This document shows positions 46,347 through 55,577 of a DNA stretch of 64,000 nucleotides, piece after piece. Position 1 is the stretch's first letter. Every line of letters starts with the position of its first letter. A program made the position numbers and the translations under genes. Origin of the DNA: Limnohabitans sp. MORI2 (GTDB taxonomy: Bacteria; Pseudomonadota; Gammaproteobacteria; Burkholderiales; Burkholderiaceae_C); NCBI RefSeq assembly GCF_027925025.1, contig NZ_AP027058.1, positions 620,001 to 684,000 of the forward strand, read 5' to 3'. The notes under the pieces are model-generated. The model saw nothing but the letters and a program-made list of their open reading frames with translations. It had not been told where the DNA came from and searched no databases.

Positions 46347-48266
46347 TCAGGGCGGAGACCATAGCTCAGCTTTTTTATCAGCAGTGCCAGCGTTGGTGAA
46401 ATAGTTACCAATGATCAATACCGCACTACTGGTGAGTTTCACGCTTCTGTGCATGGAACGGGCGTAGTTCAGCTTTTTCTGGGCGGAGGGAGAGAATGCA
46501 CCTCCCGTTGCGGCAGTGTTGTCCACATCGAATAAATCGATCGTGTCTAAATCGGCCAGTGCAATGTTTTTTCCGCCAACTAGCAGTACATCGCCAGAGT
46601 CGAGTAATGAGCTGGTGTGGTAGGAGCGTGCCGCAGGCATTGTGATCGCTGTGCCCACCGACCAAGTCGTGGTGGTCACAGCCGCCGTGCTACCGACAGC
46701 GGCCGTTGTGATTTTGGTTTCGCGTGTGATGACTTCAGCTTTATCACCCGCTACGCTGCCTGCGCCACCTGTGATCAAGATTTGGAATTTAGACACCACA
46801 TCGTTCACTGCAGCTGCTGATGTATTGATGGTCGCGTTGATCAGCGATGCCGCATGAGCGCGTCGACCAATGGCCATGGTCGGACCAAGACTCCACGTTG
46901 CAGCGACAGGATCGTAAATTTCAGTGCTTTTCGCATCGACCAAGTTGCCGTTACTGTTGTAGGCAGAGCCTTCACTGTCGTTGCGTCCGGCAATCAATAC
47001 ATGACCGTTGGGCAGCAAAGTCGCTGTGTGTTCTTGGCGAGATACGTTCATGCTGCCAGTTGCTGTGATGACGCCAGTCAGCGTGCTTGGGTCAAACAAC
47101 TCGACCACAGTTCCTCGGCCTGAGCTGACGGCCCCGCCCACGATCAAGACTTTGTCGTTGTTGAGGAGTGTGCTGGTGTGGCCTGTACGAGCTTCGATCA
47201 GCGGCGCTCCGGCAGACCAAGATTTGCTGCCTGGGTCATAAATCTCGGTTGTTTTCAAAGCCGTGGTGGCTGCTGTGCCGTCGTAACCGCCGGTGACCAG
47301 CACCTTGCCGCTGCGAAGCAGTGATGCGGCATGGCCGCGTCGAGCTGTGGCCATTGGTCTTGCGTTGGTCCATGTGCCAAAGAATGGGTCATACAACTCG
47401 CATGAATTCAAGACAGTGCCTGTGCTGCTCACCCCTCCACACACCAGAACTTGACCGTTGTGCAGGGCCGTAGCAGAGAAATCGCTGCGTGCAATGTTCA
47501 TGTCGGCGGCAATACCCACTTTGCCAGCGCCCGTCGTCACAGTGACAACTTTGCTATTGGTCTTTGTGTAGCGGGGATTAGATGCATCGCGTGTGTCAAT
47601 GTAGGTCACGCGCAAGGTGTAAGTGGTGTCTGCTTGCAGGTTTGTGCGAGGGATATCAATACCTGATGCACTCACTTGGATGAACGAGGATTCAAGGTTG
47701 TTGGTCAAAATGCCCGTGGTGCTCAAGTCAAGTGTCAAACCAGTCGGTACAGTGAATTGGGGCGTCAGCACCACACTGCCACCGGTGAGGATGGCTTGCG
47801 TGTCAATGCCCAGTGTGACATCTGGAACGATGTTGGGCAATGTGTTCACTGTGACGGTCAACGACACAGGTGCAGTTTGCAAGATAGAGGTACGTACCGT
47901 GGTTGGATCTTGGTAATTCACCACCAGGGTATACGTGGTGGTTGTGCTGGGGTTGACGGTGATCGCTTCACCAGAATTCACGACTCGGCTAGAAATGGAG
48001 CCGTCACTGGCCGTCAATCGGCCTGTGCCGTAACTAAAGAGGGGCACAAATGTGGCTTGAAAACCGGGGTTGATGTTGGCGCCACCATCTGTTCTGGTCA
48101 GTGTTGGGCTCGGTGCGGAAGGTGCTGTGAATGTCGCAGACGACGTGGCACCCCCGCCACCACCCCCGCCACATGCCACGAGCAAGCAAAGGCCGCCAGC
48201 CATCAGCAAATGGCGTGGCCAGCGAATGATGTGGCTCTTGATAGAGCTAAAGATCTCGTAGGTCAT
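46347..48266 (-). CDS. Kelch-repeat lipoprotein, 639 aa
   Basis: N-terminal signal with lipobox LLVAC followed by seven Gly (about residues 32-39). About 40-230 are beta-rich, Ig-like sequence with long Thr/Ser stretches. From about 250 a Kelch propeller follows, with repeated elements of the form R-x-x-H-x-A-x-L-L-x-x-G-x-V-L-x-x-G-G and E-x-Y-D-P-x-x-x-x-W (about six or seven blades, for example ARRGHAASLLRSGKVLVTGG and ARTGHTSTLLNNDKVLIVGG). Likely a surface-exposed adhesion or carbohydrate-binding lipoprotein; ligand unknown. Confidence 0.85.
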   Translation of the reverse strand: MTYEIFSSIKSHIIRWPRHLLMAGGLCLLVACGGGGGGGATSSATFTAPSAPSPTLTRTDGGANINPGFQATFVPLFSYGTGRLTASDGSISSRVVNSGEAITVNPSTTTTYTLVVNYQDPTTVRTSILQTAPVSLTVTVNTLPNIVPDVTLGIDTQAILTGGSVVLTPQFTVPTGLTLDLSTTGILTNNLESSFIQVSASGIDIPRTNLQADTTYTLRVTYIDTRDASNPRYTKTNSKVVTVTTGAGKVGIAADMNIARSDFSATALHNGQVLVCGGVSSTGTVLNSCELYDPFFGTWTNARPMATARRGHAASLLRSGKVLVTGGYDGTAATTALKTTEIYDPGSKSWSAGAPLIEARTGHTSTLLNNDKVLIVGGAVSSGRGTVVELFDPSTLTGVITATGSMNVSRQEHTATLLPNGHVLIAGRNDSEGSAYNSNGNLVDAKSTEIYDPVAATWSLGPTMAIGRRAHAASLINATINTSAAAVNDVVSKFQILITGGAGSVAGDKAEVITRETKITTAAVGSTAAVTTTTWSVGTAITMPAARSYHTSSLLDSGDVLLVGGKNIALADLDTIDLFDVDNTAATGGAFSPSAQKKLNYARSMHRSVKLTSSAVLIIGNYFTNAGTADKKAELWSPP

Positions 48267-48364
48267 GGGGCGTGTGTCAAAAACAGTTCGACGCTGGAAT
48301 TAGCGCCGTCACAGATGTTTCGACCTCACGGCTGAATACTTGAGGTGAACCTTTTCGTACAAAC

Positions 48365-48370
48365 TACAAT
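48365..48370 (+). promoter_or_regulatory. -10 element of the tRNA-Met promoter
   Basis: TACAAT ends 13 bases before the tRNA 5' end. A convincing -35 is less clear (TTGAGG is 19 bases upstream). Function is inferred from position. Confidence 0.45.
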
Positions 48371-48383
48371 GGGAGCTTAGGTT

Positions 48384-48460
48384 GGGGCGATAGCTCAGTT
48401 GGTTAGAGCAGAGGACTCATAATCCTTTGGTCCACGGTTCAAGTCCGTGTCGCCCTACCA
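48384..48460 (+). tRNA. tRNA-Met (elongator, anticodon CAU)
   Basis: 77-nt cloverleaf with encoded CCA. Acceptor GGGGCGA/TCGCCCT (G1-U72 wobble), D arm AGCTCAGTTGGTTAGAGCA, anticodon arm GAGGA-CTCATAA-TCCTT, T arm CACGG-TTCAAGT-CCGTG. The CAT anticodon could also be tRNA-Ile2 before lysidine modification, but the acceptor and the CAGAGGACTCATAATCC arm match elongator tRNA-Met. Confidence 0.9.
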
Positions 48461-48465
48461 AAATG

Positions 48466-48497
48466 AAAAAGCCACTGATTTCGGTCAGTGGCTTTTT
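48466..48497 (+). terminator. Intrinsic terminator of tRNA-Met
   Basis: GCCACTGA (48471-48478), loop TTTCGG, TCAGTGGC (48485-48492), then TTTTT; the left side is AAAAA, so it can also end minus-strand transcripts from the SDR gene. Confidence 0.85.
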
Positions 48498-48525
48498 ATG
48501 GGTTCAGACTCACGCGAGGCGGATC

Positions 48526-49263
48526 TCAATGCCTGATCATGATTCGCTCCCCTAGCGAAGGGCTCAATCGCAGTATGAACCGAAGTAATGCCGTTGCGCC
48601 CACATCAATTTCTGGCTGACCCTTGTGCACCCCTTTGAGAATTTGGGTTGCGGCATCAACTGCACTAATTTTGCCTCGACCACGTCCTCGGGTCATGTCG
48701 GTATCGACCAGTGGCGGCAGTGCCTCCTGTATCAGGATGGGCCAACCAGCTTGTCGAATTTGAGCCCGCAGGGATTTTGTGAAAGATCTTAGGGCGGCCT
48801 TGCTCGCGCAATAGATCGGGCTGCTCCTCTTTGGCGCTAGGGCTAGACCAGAAGTCACAAAGACTATCTGTGCTTTTTGTTCGCAGGCCAGTCTAGGTAA
48901 CAACAGCCTTGTGAGCTCTACGGGGCCTACGAAGTTCACTTTCATTTCTTGCTCGGTGTCGAAAATGACGCTGGCATTTTGGTCTGTCCAGTCTCGCAAT
49001 TGCTGGATGCCAGCGTTATGAATGACCAGTTGTATTCCCCCTGTAGGTAAGGACTGAACGAAGGCCTCACGGCTCGCTGTGTTTGCTTGGTCCAGCACAA
49101 GCCAATTCACCTGTGGCAACAGGGTCCGAGCTTCGGTCAACGCACTTTCTGAGGTCCCAGTCGCTGTGACTTTTGCGCCATTGGCTACAAGTTGCGTCAC
49201 CAGTTGTAAACCAATTCCTCTTGTCCCTCCCGTCACGAGAGCATGTATCTGCTGCCAGTTCAT
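48526..49263 (-). CDS. Short-chain dehydrogenase/reductase, atypical codon use, 245 aa
   Basis: Classical SDR: nucleotide motif TGGTRGIG (residues 11-18), NAG (83-85), and active-site Ser138, Tyr151, Lys155 (YCASK). It resembles DltE/YdfG-like oxidoreductases. Substrate not predictable. Base and codon use differ from neighbours: the first 20 codons include ATA, GGA, GGG, ACA, AGA and TTA, rare elsewhere in the window. It lies between tRNA-Met and tRNA-Arg genes, a common site for acquired DNA. A 12-base palindrome lies just upstream. Confidence 0.88.
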   Translation of the reverse strand: MNWQQIHALVTGGTRGIGLQLVTQLVANGAKVTATGTSESALTEARTLLPQVNWLVLDQANTASREAFVQSLPTGGIQLVIHNAGIQQLRDWTDQNASVIFDTEQEMKVNFVGPVELTRLLLPRLACEQKAQIVFVTSGLALAPKRSSPIYCASKAALRSFTKSLRAQIRQAGWPILIQEALPPLVDTDMTRGRGRGKISAVDAATQILKGVHKGQPEIDVGATALLRFILRLSPSLGERIMIRH

Positions 49264-49279
49264 TTGTAGATTCCTTTTC

Positions 49280-49291
49280 AGATCATGATCT
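49280..49291. promoter_or_regulatory. Perfect 12-base palindrome upstream of the SDR gene
   Basis: AGATCATGATCT lies 17 bases before the SDR start codon. It could be an operator for a dimeric repressor, but no regulator gene is adjacent. Sequence seen directly; role is a guess. Confidence 0.3.
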
Positions 49292-49389
49292 TAGAGTTAC
49301 CCAACATTCCCTATTGAGAGCGCTTTTCAATGGTCTTATTTATCTAAGGTTAAAAACTGCCTATCCCCCTTGGTTCAAATCCCAACTTC

Positions 49390-49419
49390 TTGTCGACCTA
49401 CAAATATCTGTGATATACT
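49390..49419 (+). promoter_or_regulatory. Probable promoter of tRNA-Arg(ACG)
   Basis: TTGTCG (49390-49395) and TATACT (49414-49419) with an 18-base spacer, 14 bases before the tRNA 5' end. Confidence 0.55.
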
Positions 49420-49433
49420 TTCGGTTTTCCAGA

Positions 49434-49510
49434 GCGGCTGTAGCTCAGCTGGATAGAGTACTTGGCTACGAACCAAGGGGTCGTGGGTTCGATTCCTGCC
49501 AGCCGCACCA
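49434..49510 (+). tRNA. tRNA-Arg (anticodon ACG)
   Basis: 77-nt cloverleaf with encoded CCA (49508-49510). Acceptor GCGGCTG/CAGCCGC, anticodon arm CTTGG-CTACGAA-CCAAG, T arm GTGGG-TTCGATT-CCTGC (one mismatch). The ACG anticodon, modified to inosine, reads CGU/CGC/CGA. Followed closely by a strong terminator. Confidence 0.94.
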
Positions 49511-49518
49511 AATTGAAC

Positions 49519-49552
49519 AAGGGTTTACATCTTCGGATGTAAACCCTTTTTC
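49519..49552 (+). terminator. Intrinsic terminator of tRNA-Arg(ACG)
   Basis: GGGTTTACATC (49521-49531), UUCG-type tetraloop, GATGTAAACCC (49536-49546), then TTTTT. An 11-bp stem with the very stable loop. Confidence 0.9.
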
Positions 49553-49593
49553 TTTGGCTGCGTTGAATTCTCTTCGCTACATAAAATGTTTCT

Positions 49594-50028
49594 ATGAAAA
49601 ATCGTCTTCTCGTTTCATTGACTTCTGTTGCAGCTTTGGCGTTGAGCGGTTGCGCGACGCCAGTCGCCAAGCCTGCTTTTTACCCAAACATGCATTACCA
49701 GCAAGTTGGCCCCGCGCAAGCGCAGGCTGATGCCCAAGCGTGTGCAAGCTTGGCTGATCAATCTGGCGTTGGCGCTGTCAACAAAATTGATGCAGGGCGT
49801 GCTGCAGCCACGGGTGCTGCTGGCGTTGGTGCTGCAGGCGTGGTGGGGTCTTTGCTAAGCGGCCATAAGCCCGATATGCGTGACATTGCTGCAGGTGCTG
49901 CTGCCATTGGCGCAGCTGGCGCTGCTGCCACTGCAGCAGGGCAGTCGGTGGGTGGAAGCAATATGCACCGCCAATTCGTGCAGCAATGCTTAGCCGAGCG
50001 CGGCTACCAAGTCATTGGCTGGCATTGA
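49594..50028 (+). CDS. Glycine-zipper lipoprotein, 144 aa
   Basis: Signal peptide with lipobox LALSGC (Cys20). The middle (about residues 66-115) is an Ala/Gly-rich zipper (GAAGVGAAGVVGSLLSG and AAGAAAIGAAGAAATAAGQS) likely to embed in membrane. A CASLADQ segment and a C-terminal QQCLAERGYQVIGW, typical of this class, provide two further cysteines. Envelope stress or structural role is common for the type, but no function is assigned. It ends 13 bases before greB. Confidence 0.82.
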   Translation: MKNRLLVSLTSVAALALSGCATPVAKPAFYPNMHYQQVGPAQAQADAQACASLADQSGVGAVNKIDAGRAAATGAAGVGAAGVVGSLLSGHKPDMRDIAAGAAAIGAAGAAATAAGQSVGGSNMHRQFVQQCLAERGYQVIGWH

Positions 50029-50041
50029 GGCTTGAACGGCC

Positions 50042-50611
50042 ATGAGCAAGGCCTTCACCCGCGAACACGACGGGGCGGACGACGATGATGACATCGGCCT
50101 ACCGCCGCTACCTAAGGGCAGCAAAAACTACATCACGCCACAAGGCTACGCCGTGTTGCGCGATGAACTGCTGGAGCTGATCGACAACGAGCGCCCACGC
50201 ATCGTAGACATCGTGCACTGGGCTGCCAGCAACGGTGACCGTTCAGAAAACGGTGACTATTTGTATGGCAAAAAACGTTTGCGCGAGATTGACCGCCGCA
50301 TCCGTTTCCTTACCAAGCGCTTAGAAATCGCTGAGGTTACCGACCCCAGCGTCCATCATGGCCGTGACCAAGTGTTCTTTGGTGCCACAGTGACGTATGT
50401 GGATGAGGCAGATGTTGAGCGCACCGTCACCATCATGGGCATTGACGAGGCTGACAGCCTCAAAGGCCAAGTGACTTGGGTGTCGCCTATTGCGCGCGCG
50501 CTGCTCAAATCGCGTGAAGGCGATGTGGTGAAGTTGGTCACGCCCGTGGGCGTGCAAGAGGTGGAAGTGGTGGAGGTGCGTTACCCCACACCTGCTGCTG
50601 AGAAGGCTTAA
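50042..50611 (+). CDS. greB: Transcription elongation factor GreB, 189 aa
   Basis: GreA/GreB fold: N-terminal coiled coil with YITPQGYAVLRDELLELIDNERPRIVDIVHWAASNGDRSENGDYLYGKK, including the acidic tip that enters the polymerase secondary channel, and a C-terminal FKBP-like domain (VFFGATVTYVDEAD). It rescues backtracked polymerase by transcript cleavage. YGKKRLREIDRRIRFL is characteristic of GreB rather than GreA. The N-terminus carries an acidic extension of about 30 residues. It overlaps the convergent spoT end by 4 bases. Confidence 0.94.
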   Translation: MSKAFTREHDGADDDDDIGLPPLPKGSKNYITPQGYAVLRDELLELIDNERPRIVDIVHWAASNGDRSENGDYLYGKKRLREIDRRIRFLTKRLEIAEVTDPSVHHGRDQVFFGATVTYVDEADVERTVTIMGIDEADSLKGQVTWVSPIARALLKSREGDVVKLVTPVGVQEVEVVEVRYPTPAAEKA

Positions 50612-52872
50612 GCTTCTCGCCCCACACCCGACACCACACGCTGTGCTTGCAGCACCGAAGGTACGCGGCGTAACGAACCCAATACAGCGTCTAAGTGCGC
50701 ACGGTCGCGCACAGCAATGACAAAGCGCAAGTCAAACGCTTCTTGGCCGCTCACCTCATCGGCCATGTTGACCAAGGTGATATCTGCTTCAGCGCTGGTG
50801 ATGGCTGAGGCCACGCGGGCGAGCACACCTTTGCCGTTGCTGGCGGTGACTACCAAGGCCACTTCAAATGTGCGGGTGGGTTCTTCGGCCCATTCCACGG
50901 CAATGAAGCGCTCACTGTCTTTGTATTTCAGGCGCTGCGCCACACCGCAGTTGTCGGTGTGAACGACCAAGCCTTCGCCACGGCCCAGGTAGCCCACGAT
51001 GGTGTCACCCGGCACAGGGCGGCAGCAAGTGGCGTATTGCACCGATGCGTTTTCGCTGCCATCCACCGTCACGCTACCTTGCGACACAGTTTCGTGCGCG
51101 GTGAAGCGCTCGCGGCTCAGCAGCAGGGCGTCGGGCTTGTGGCCCAAGTCAGACAACAAGGTTGCCAAGCGTTTGGCCACGATGCTGGCCACGCGTTTGC
51201 CAAGGCCAATGTCGGTGAGCAATTCGGCTTTGGTTTTGCTGCCCGTGAAATGCAGTAGTTTTTCCCAAATTTGGGCGTGTTGTTCGTCTTGTGCGGGGAG
51301 CGATTCAATGCCTTCGGCACGCAGCGCTTGGGCCAATAGTTTTTTGCCCAAGTCTTGCGACTCAGAGTGCGCCATGGTCTTGAGGTAATGGCGAATTTTT
51401 GAGCGGGCGCGACCTGTGCGCACAAAGCCCAACCATGCGGGGTTGGGAGACGCAACAGCAGATGTCACCACCTCAACAATGTCGCCATTGCGCAGCTCGG
51501 TACGCAGTGGCACTTGTTCGCCATTGATCTTGCCGGCCATGGTGCGGTCACCCACATCGCTGTGCACGGCATACGCAAAGTCGACGATGGTGGCGCCGCG
51601 TGGCATCGCCATGATCTTGCTCTTGGGTGTGAACACATACACCGCATCTGGGAAGAGATCGACTTTGACGTGGTCCCAAAACTCGGTGGCGTCGCGTGTT
51701 TCGTCTTGAATGTCGAGCAACGATTGCAGCCACTTGTTGCCCAAGTTTTCGTTGGCCTCGTTGCTAGAGCCTTTGTCTTTGTACAGCCAGTGCGCGGCCA
51801 CACCCGTTTCAGCCACCAAGTGCATGGCCTCGGTGCGCATCTGAAATTCCACGTTCAAGCCCGATGGCCCGACGATGGTGGTGTGCAGCGATTGGTAGCC
51901 GTTGAGCTTGGCAATCGCAATGTGGTCTTTGAACTTGCCTGGCACGGGCTTGTACATCTGGTGCAGCACGCCTAGCGCGGTGTAGCAGTCAATCACATCG
52001 GGTAGCACCAAACGGAATCCGTAAATGTCGGTCACCTGCGCAAAGCTCAGATGCTTGCCGTCCATTTTTTTGTAAATCGAATACAGCGTTTTCTCGCGCC
52101 CCGAAATGCGCACATTCAGGCCTTGTTTGGCAAAAGCGGCTTCCACCTCTTGCTGCACTTTTTGCATCAAATCGCGGCGGCGGTGGCGGGCTTTTTGAAT
52201 GGCTTTGCTCAGCACCTTGTGACGCCACGGCCACAGGTATTGAAAGCACAACTCTTGCAGTTCGCGGTAGGTTTGGTTCAGGCCCAAGCGGTGCGCAATG
52301 GGTGCGTAAATCTCGAGCGTTTCGTTGGAGATACGACCCCACTTGGCACGGGGCATATCGCCCATGGTGCGCATGTTGTGGCTGCGGTCGGCCAGCTTGA
52401 TGAGAATGACGCGCACATCGCGCGCCATGGCCAGCAGCATCTTGCGGAATGACTCAGCTTGGCTTTCTTCGCGGGTGTTGAATTCGAGCTTGTCGAGCTT
52501 GGTCAGTCCATCCACTAACTCGGCCACTTGAATGCCAAAGCGCTCGATCAAATCGGTCTTGGTGATGCCACAGTCTTCCATCGCGTCGTGCAGCAGCGCG
52601 GCCGACAGGGCCTGTGCATCGAGCTTCCATTCCGCGCACTGCGCGGCCACGGCGATGGGGTGGGTGATGTAGGGCTCACCGCTGTTGCGCAGCTGGCCCA
52701 AATGGGCTTCGTCGGCATAGCGGTAGGCACGGCGCACCATGTCTAAGCCCTCGGTGTTGAGGTAGCCTAGTTTTTCAGTCAACGCAGCAAAGCTTGCCGC
52801 GGCAGCATTGGCTGCGGCAGCGCTTCCGGATAAGGAAGCAGGAGGCTTTAACGTGGATTGGGTGACACTCAT
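50608..52872 (-). CDS. spoT: Bifunctional (p)ppGpp synthetase/hydrolase (SpoT/Rel), 754 aa
   Basis: Domain order: HD hydrolase with the metal motif LLHDAMEDCG (about residues 91-100), synthetase region (YGFRLVLPDVIDCYTALG; GKFKDHIAIAKLNGYQSLHTTI), TGS domain (VYVFTPKSKIMAMPRGATIVDFAYAVHSDVGDR), a conserved-Cys region (YATCCRPVPGD) and a C-terminal ACT domain. It makes and destroys the stringent alarmone. The intact hydrolase motif supports SpoT. It lies downstream of gmk-rpoZ on the same strand, with a terminator between. Confidence 0.96.
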   Translation of the reverse strand: MSVTQSTLKPPASLSGSAAAANAAAASFAALTEKLGYLNTEGLDMVRRAYRYADEAHLGQLRNSGEPYITHPIAVAAQCAEWKLDAQALSAALLHDAMEDCGITKTDLIERFGIQVAELVDGLTKLDKLEFNTREESQAESFRKMLLAMARDVRVILIKLADRSHNMRTMGDMPRAKWGRISNETLEIYAPIAHRLGLNQTYRELQELCFQYLWPWRHKVLSKAIQKARHRRRDLMQKVQQEVEAAFAKQGLNVRISGREKTLYSIYKKMDGKHLSFAQVTDIYGFRLVLPDVIDCYTALGVLHQMYKPVPGKFKDHIAIAKLNGYQSLHTTIVGPSGLNVEFQMRTEAMHLVAETGVAAHWLYKDKGSSNEANENLGNKWLQSLLDIQDETRDATEFWDHVKVDLFPDAVYVFTPKSKIMAMPRGATIVDFAYAVHSDVGDRTMAGKINGEQVPLRTELRNGDIVEVVTSAVASPNPAWLGFVRTGRARSKIRHYLKTMAHSESQDLGKKLLAQALRAEGIESLPAQDEQHAQIWEKLLHFTGSKTKAELLTDIGLGKRVASIVAKRLATLLSDLGHKPDALLLSRERFTAHETVSQGSVTVDGSENASVQYATCCRPVPGDTIVGYLGRGEGLVVHTDNCGVAQRLKYKDSERFIAVEWAEEPTRTFEVALVVTASNGKGVLARVASAITSAEADITLVNMADEVSGQEAFDLRFVIAVRDRAHLDAVLGSLRRVPSVLQAQRVVSGVGREA

Positions 52873-52892
52873 ACGGCTACTTTACCCGCAAT

Positions 52893-52921
52893 GAAAAAAG
52901 CACCGACGTCGCGGTGCTTTT
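52893..52921 (-). terminator. Intrinsic terminator between rpoZ and spoT
   Basis: GCACCG (52900-52905), loop ACGTCG, CGGTGC (52912-52917); on the minus strand followed by TTTTTT. It would reduce read-through from rpoZ into spoT. Confidence 0.75.
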
Positions 52922-52940
52922 CACTTGGGGTAACCCCGAT

Positions 52941-53144
52941 TTAGCCGGGTACTTTTTTCAGCATCTCGATGCCGATTTGGCCTGCTGCAATTTCGCGCAA
53001 GGCGGTGACGCCTGGCTTGTTCTTGCTTTCAACTTTGGGTGTGTGACCTTGGCTCAACATGCGAGCGCGGTATGTGGCGCACAAAACCAATTGAAAACGG
53101 TTTGGGATTTTCTCGAGGCAATCTTCAACAGTGATGCGGGCCAT
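52941..53144 (-). CDS. rpoZ: RNA polymerase omega subunit, 67 aa
   Basis: [30 protein letters not shown] is the omega signature. It folds around the C-terminus of beta-prime and aids assembly; in Proteobacteria it takes part in ppGpp binding. 16 bases after gmk and before spoT, the usual gmk-rpoZ-spoT cluster. Confidence 0.97.
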   Translation of the reverse strand: MARITVEDCLEKIPNRFQLVLCATYRARMLSQGHTPKVESKNKPGVTALREIAAGQIGIEMLKKVPG

Positions 53145-53160
53145 GTGGGTACTCCGGAAA

Positions 53161-53787
53161 TTAGGTGATGTTCAGGGCTTGAAAGATCTCAGCCCGAGCC
53201 CGGCGCTGTGCCAGGTATTTGAGGCGCTGTGCATGCACGATCGCTTTCAGGTCGAACAAGGCCGTCTCAAACAACTCGTTGATTATAACGTAGTCAAATT
53301 CTTTGGCCTGTGCCATCTCTTCGGCGGCATTCTTCAGGCGCAGCTCAATGATGTCGGCAGCGTCTTCGCCACGGTTGTGCAAGCGAGATTTCAGTTCTTC
53401 CCAGCTCGGCGGCAAGATGAAGATGAGCACCGCGTTGGCAAACAGCTTTTTTACTTGAATCGCGCCTTGGAAGTCGATTTCCAAAATCACGTCTGCGCCT
53501 TGGGCAATGCGGTCTTCAATGGCTTTGCGGGAGGTGCCGTAGCGTTGGCCGTGCACATGAGCCCATTCCAAAAATGCGTTGCCCTCGACCATTTGGTCAA
53601 ACTCGCCGGGCGACACAAAGAAGTATTCGCGACCATGCTTTTCTTGGCCGCGGGGTGGGCGCGTGGTGTGCGACACCGAGGGGCGCACTTTGGCGTCAAG
53701 CTCCATCAAGGCTTTGACGAGGCTCGATTTGCCAGCCCCGCTGGGGGCCGCGACCACAAAGAGGTTGCCGGGGAAGTTGTCCATCAT
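53161..53787 (-). CDS. gmk: Guanylate kinase, 208 aa
   Basis: P-loop [11 protein letters not shown], the GMP-binding [22 protein letters not shown], and [18 protein letters not shown]. It converts GMP to GDP. Its start overlaps the yicC stop by 4 bases. A second ATG directly follows the first, so the start is uncertain by one codon. Confidence 0.96.
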   Translation of the reverse strand: MMDNFPGNLFVVAAPSGAGKSSLVKALMELDAKVRPSVSHTTRPPRGQEKHGREYFFVSPGEFDQMVEGNAFLEWAHVHGQRYGTSRKAIEDRIAQGADVILEIDFQGAIQVKKLFANAVLIFILPPSWEELKSRLHNRGEDAADIIELRLKNAAEEMAQAKEFDYVIINELFETALFDLKAIVHAQRLKYLAQRRARAEIFQALNIT

Positions 53788-54692
53788 TCGAGGTTCTGTA
53801 CTTGTTCGCGGAGTTGTTCGATCAACACCTTCATGTCCACGGAGATGCGCGTCATCTCAAGCGTGGAGGACTTGGAGCCGAGGGTGTTGGCCTCGCGGTG
53901 CAGTTCTTGAATCAGAAAGTCCAAACGCTTGCCCACGCCTTCGGCCTTGGGGTTGTTCAGCAAGTTGGCAATTTCGTCGAGGTGCGAAGCCAAGCGCGTC
54001 AGCTCTTCGGCCACGTCAATGCGAATGGCGAAGGCAGTGGCTTCGGTCAAGGCGCGATCTTGGGCGGCTTCGGGCAGCGTAGCGCCTTCGGCCAAGGCCA
54101 TGGCATCGCGCCAGCGCTCTAAAAAGCGCAAGCGCTGTTGCTCGACGAGTTGGGGGACCAGCGGCGCAGCTTGGTCGGCCAAAGCGCGGAGTTGACCCAC
54201 GCGCTCCAACAGGGTTTGGGCTAGACGTGCGCCCTCGCGTTCGCGTGCATCGCTGAGTTGGGTGAGGGTGGTTTGAGCCAGCTTCAACACCGCAGGGCCA
54301 ATGTCGGCAGGTGCGGCAGATTGGGCCGTAGCCAAGCGCAACACATCAGCCACCGACAGGCCATTGGCCTTGGGTAAGTGAGCGTGTACTATCTCTTGTA
54401 GCCCCAGCAGGCGTTGCAGCAGGGTAGGGGTTGGCTCGGCAAAGCTAGTATCGGCCGTGCTCTCAATGTTGGCGCGTACCTCAACCTTGCCGCGTTTGAG
54501 GTGCTTGCTCACCAGCTCGCGCATGGCCGCCTCGTGCTGGCGCAGCTCTTCGGGCATCTTGAACGTCAGGTCAAGGAAGCGGCTGTTGACCGAGCGAATT
54601 TCCAGCCCCAAGCGCAGGGCTGGGCTGTTGGCGGTGTCTGAAGTCAGCTCGGTTTGCGCGCTGGCATAACCGGTCATGCTGTAAATGGGCAT
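53784..54692 (-). CDS. yicC: YicC/YloC-family endoribonuclease, 302 aa
   Basis: Starts [16 protein letters not shown], with [21 protein letters not shown] in the N-terminal YicC domain and a C-terminal DUF1732 end ([19 protein letters not shown]). The family cleaves RNA and influences small-RNA turnover. Tightly linked to gmk by a 4-base overlap; divergent from rph. Confidence 0.94.
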   Translation of the reverse strand: MPIYSMTGYASAQTELTSDTANSPALRLGLEIRSVNSRFLDLTFKMPEELRQHEAAMRELVSKHLKRGKVEVRANIESTADTSFAEPTPTLLQRLLGLQEIVHAHLPKANGLSVADVLRLATAQSAAPADIGPAVLKLAQTTLTQLSDAREREGARLAQTLLERVGQLRALADQAAPLVPQLVEQQRLRFLERWRDAMALAEGATLPEAAQDRALTEATAFAIRIDVAEELTRLASHLDEIANLLNNPKAEGVGKRLDFLIQELHREANTLGSKSSTLEMTRISVDMKVLIEQLREQVQNLE

Positions 54693-54819
54693 GGTGTGGC
54701 GTTGGGTATCAAAGCGGTGATTATCTCAGGCTTGGCAGGGTGTTTAGCTGCAGCGTGGGTGAGGGCTGCGTCTTGGTCGACAATCGCAGTTTTCGAACCA
54801 AGACCCACACAAGCCCAAC

Positions 54820-55554
54820 ATGACTACCACCTTGCCCGCCTCTCGCCACACCCGTGCTGCCGACCAACTGCGCCCCGTGCGCATCACCCGCAACTACACC
54901 ATGCATGCCGAAGGCTCGGTGCTGATTGAGTTTGGCCACACCAAAGTGCTGTGCACCGCATCGGTGGAAGAAAAAGTGCCTGGCCACAAAAAAGGCTCGG
55001 GCGAAGGCTGGGTCACCGCCGAATACGGCATGCTGCCCCGCGCCACCCACACCCGCAGCGACCGCGAAGCCGCACGCGGCAAGCAATCGGGCCGCACCCA
55101 AGAAATTCAGCGCCTCATTGGCCGCTCGATGCGCGCTGTGTTTGATTTGAAAAAACTAGGCGAACGCACCATCCATTTGGACTGCGACGTGTTGCAAGCC
55201 GACGGCGGCACACGCACGGCCAGCATCACCGGTGCGTTTGTGGCGGCGCAAGACGCGGTGAACAAACTCATTGCCGCAGGCAAAATTTCTGAGAGCCCCA
55301 TCACCCAAGGCGTGGCCGCTATTTCGGTGGGCATGTTGGGCGATTTGCCCTTGCTCGATTTGGAATACACCGAAGACTCCGCCTGCGATACCGACATGAA
55401 CGTGGTCATGACCAGCGCTGGCCACTATGTAGAAGTGCAGGGCACAGCCGAAGGCCTGCCGTTCACCCGCGACCAAATGAATGCCTTGCTGGCCTTGGCC
55501 GAAAAAGGTGTGCGTGAACTCATTGCTATGCAGCAAGAAGCCTTGCAGGCTTGA
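54820..55554 (+). CDS. rph: Ribonuclease PH, 244 aa
   Basis: Phosphorolytic 3'-5' exoribonuclease: [46 protein letters not shown] and [20 protein letters not shown] are family motifs. It trims tRNA and rRNA 3' ends. Length is normal (about 240). First gene of rph-rdgB-hemW on this strand; divergent from yicC. Confidence 0.97.
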   Translation: MTTTLPASRHTRAADQLRPVRITRNYTMHAEGSVLIEFGHTKVLCTASVEEKVPGHKKGSGEGWVTAEYGMLPRATHTRSDREAARGKQSGRTQEIQRLIGRSMRAVFDLKKLGERTIHLDCDVLQADGGTRTASITGAFVAAQDAVNKLIAAGKISESPITQGVAAISVGMLGDLPLLDLEYTEDSACDTDMNVVMTSAGHYVEVQGTAEGLPFTRDQMNALLALAEKGVRELIAMQQEALQA

Positions 55555-55577
55555 TGCGTAGCGTTGGTTTAAACACC

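Noticed and set aside
49368..49388. Sequence TTGGTTCAAATCCCAA resembling a tRNA T arm next to the SDR gene
   Set aside because: The 5-bp stem does not pair properly and no acceptor or anticodon arm is present; not enough to call a tRNA remnant or attachment site.
48384..49510. Possible attachment-site direct repeats bounding the SDR gene
   Set aside because: I compared the 3' ends of both tRNA genes with the surrounding sequence and saw no convincing duplicate, nor any integrase gene.
53131..53910. Open frame of 259 codons antisense to gmk
   Set aside because: Shadow of gmk and the yicC end; no family features or start signals.
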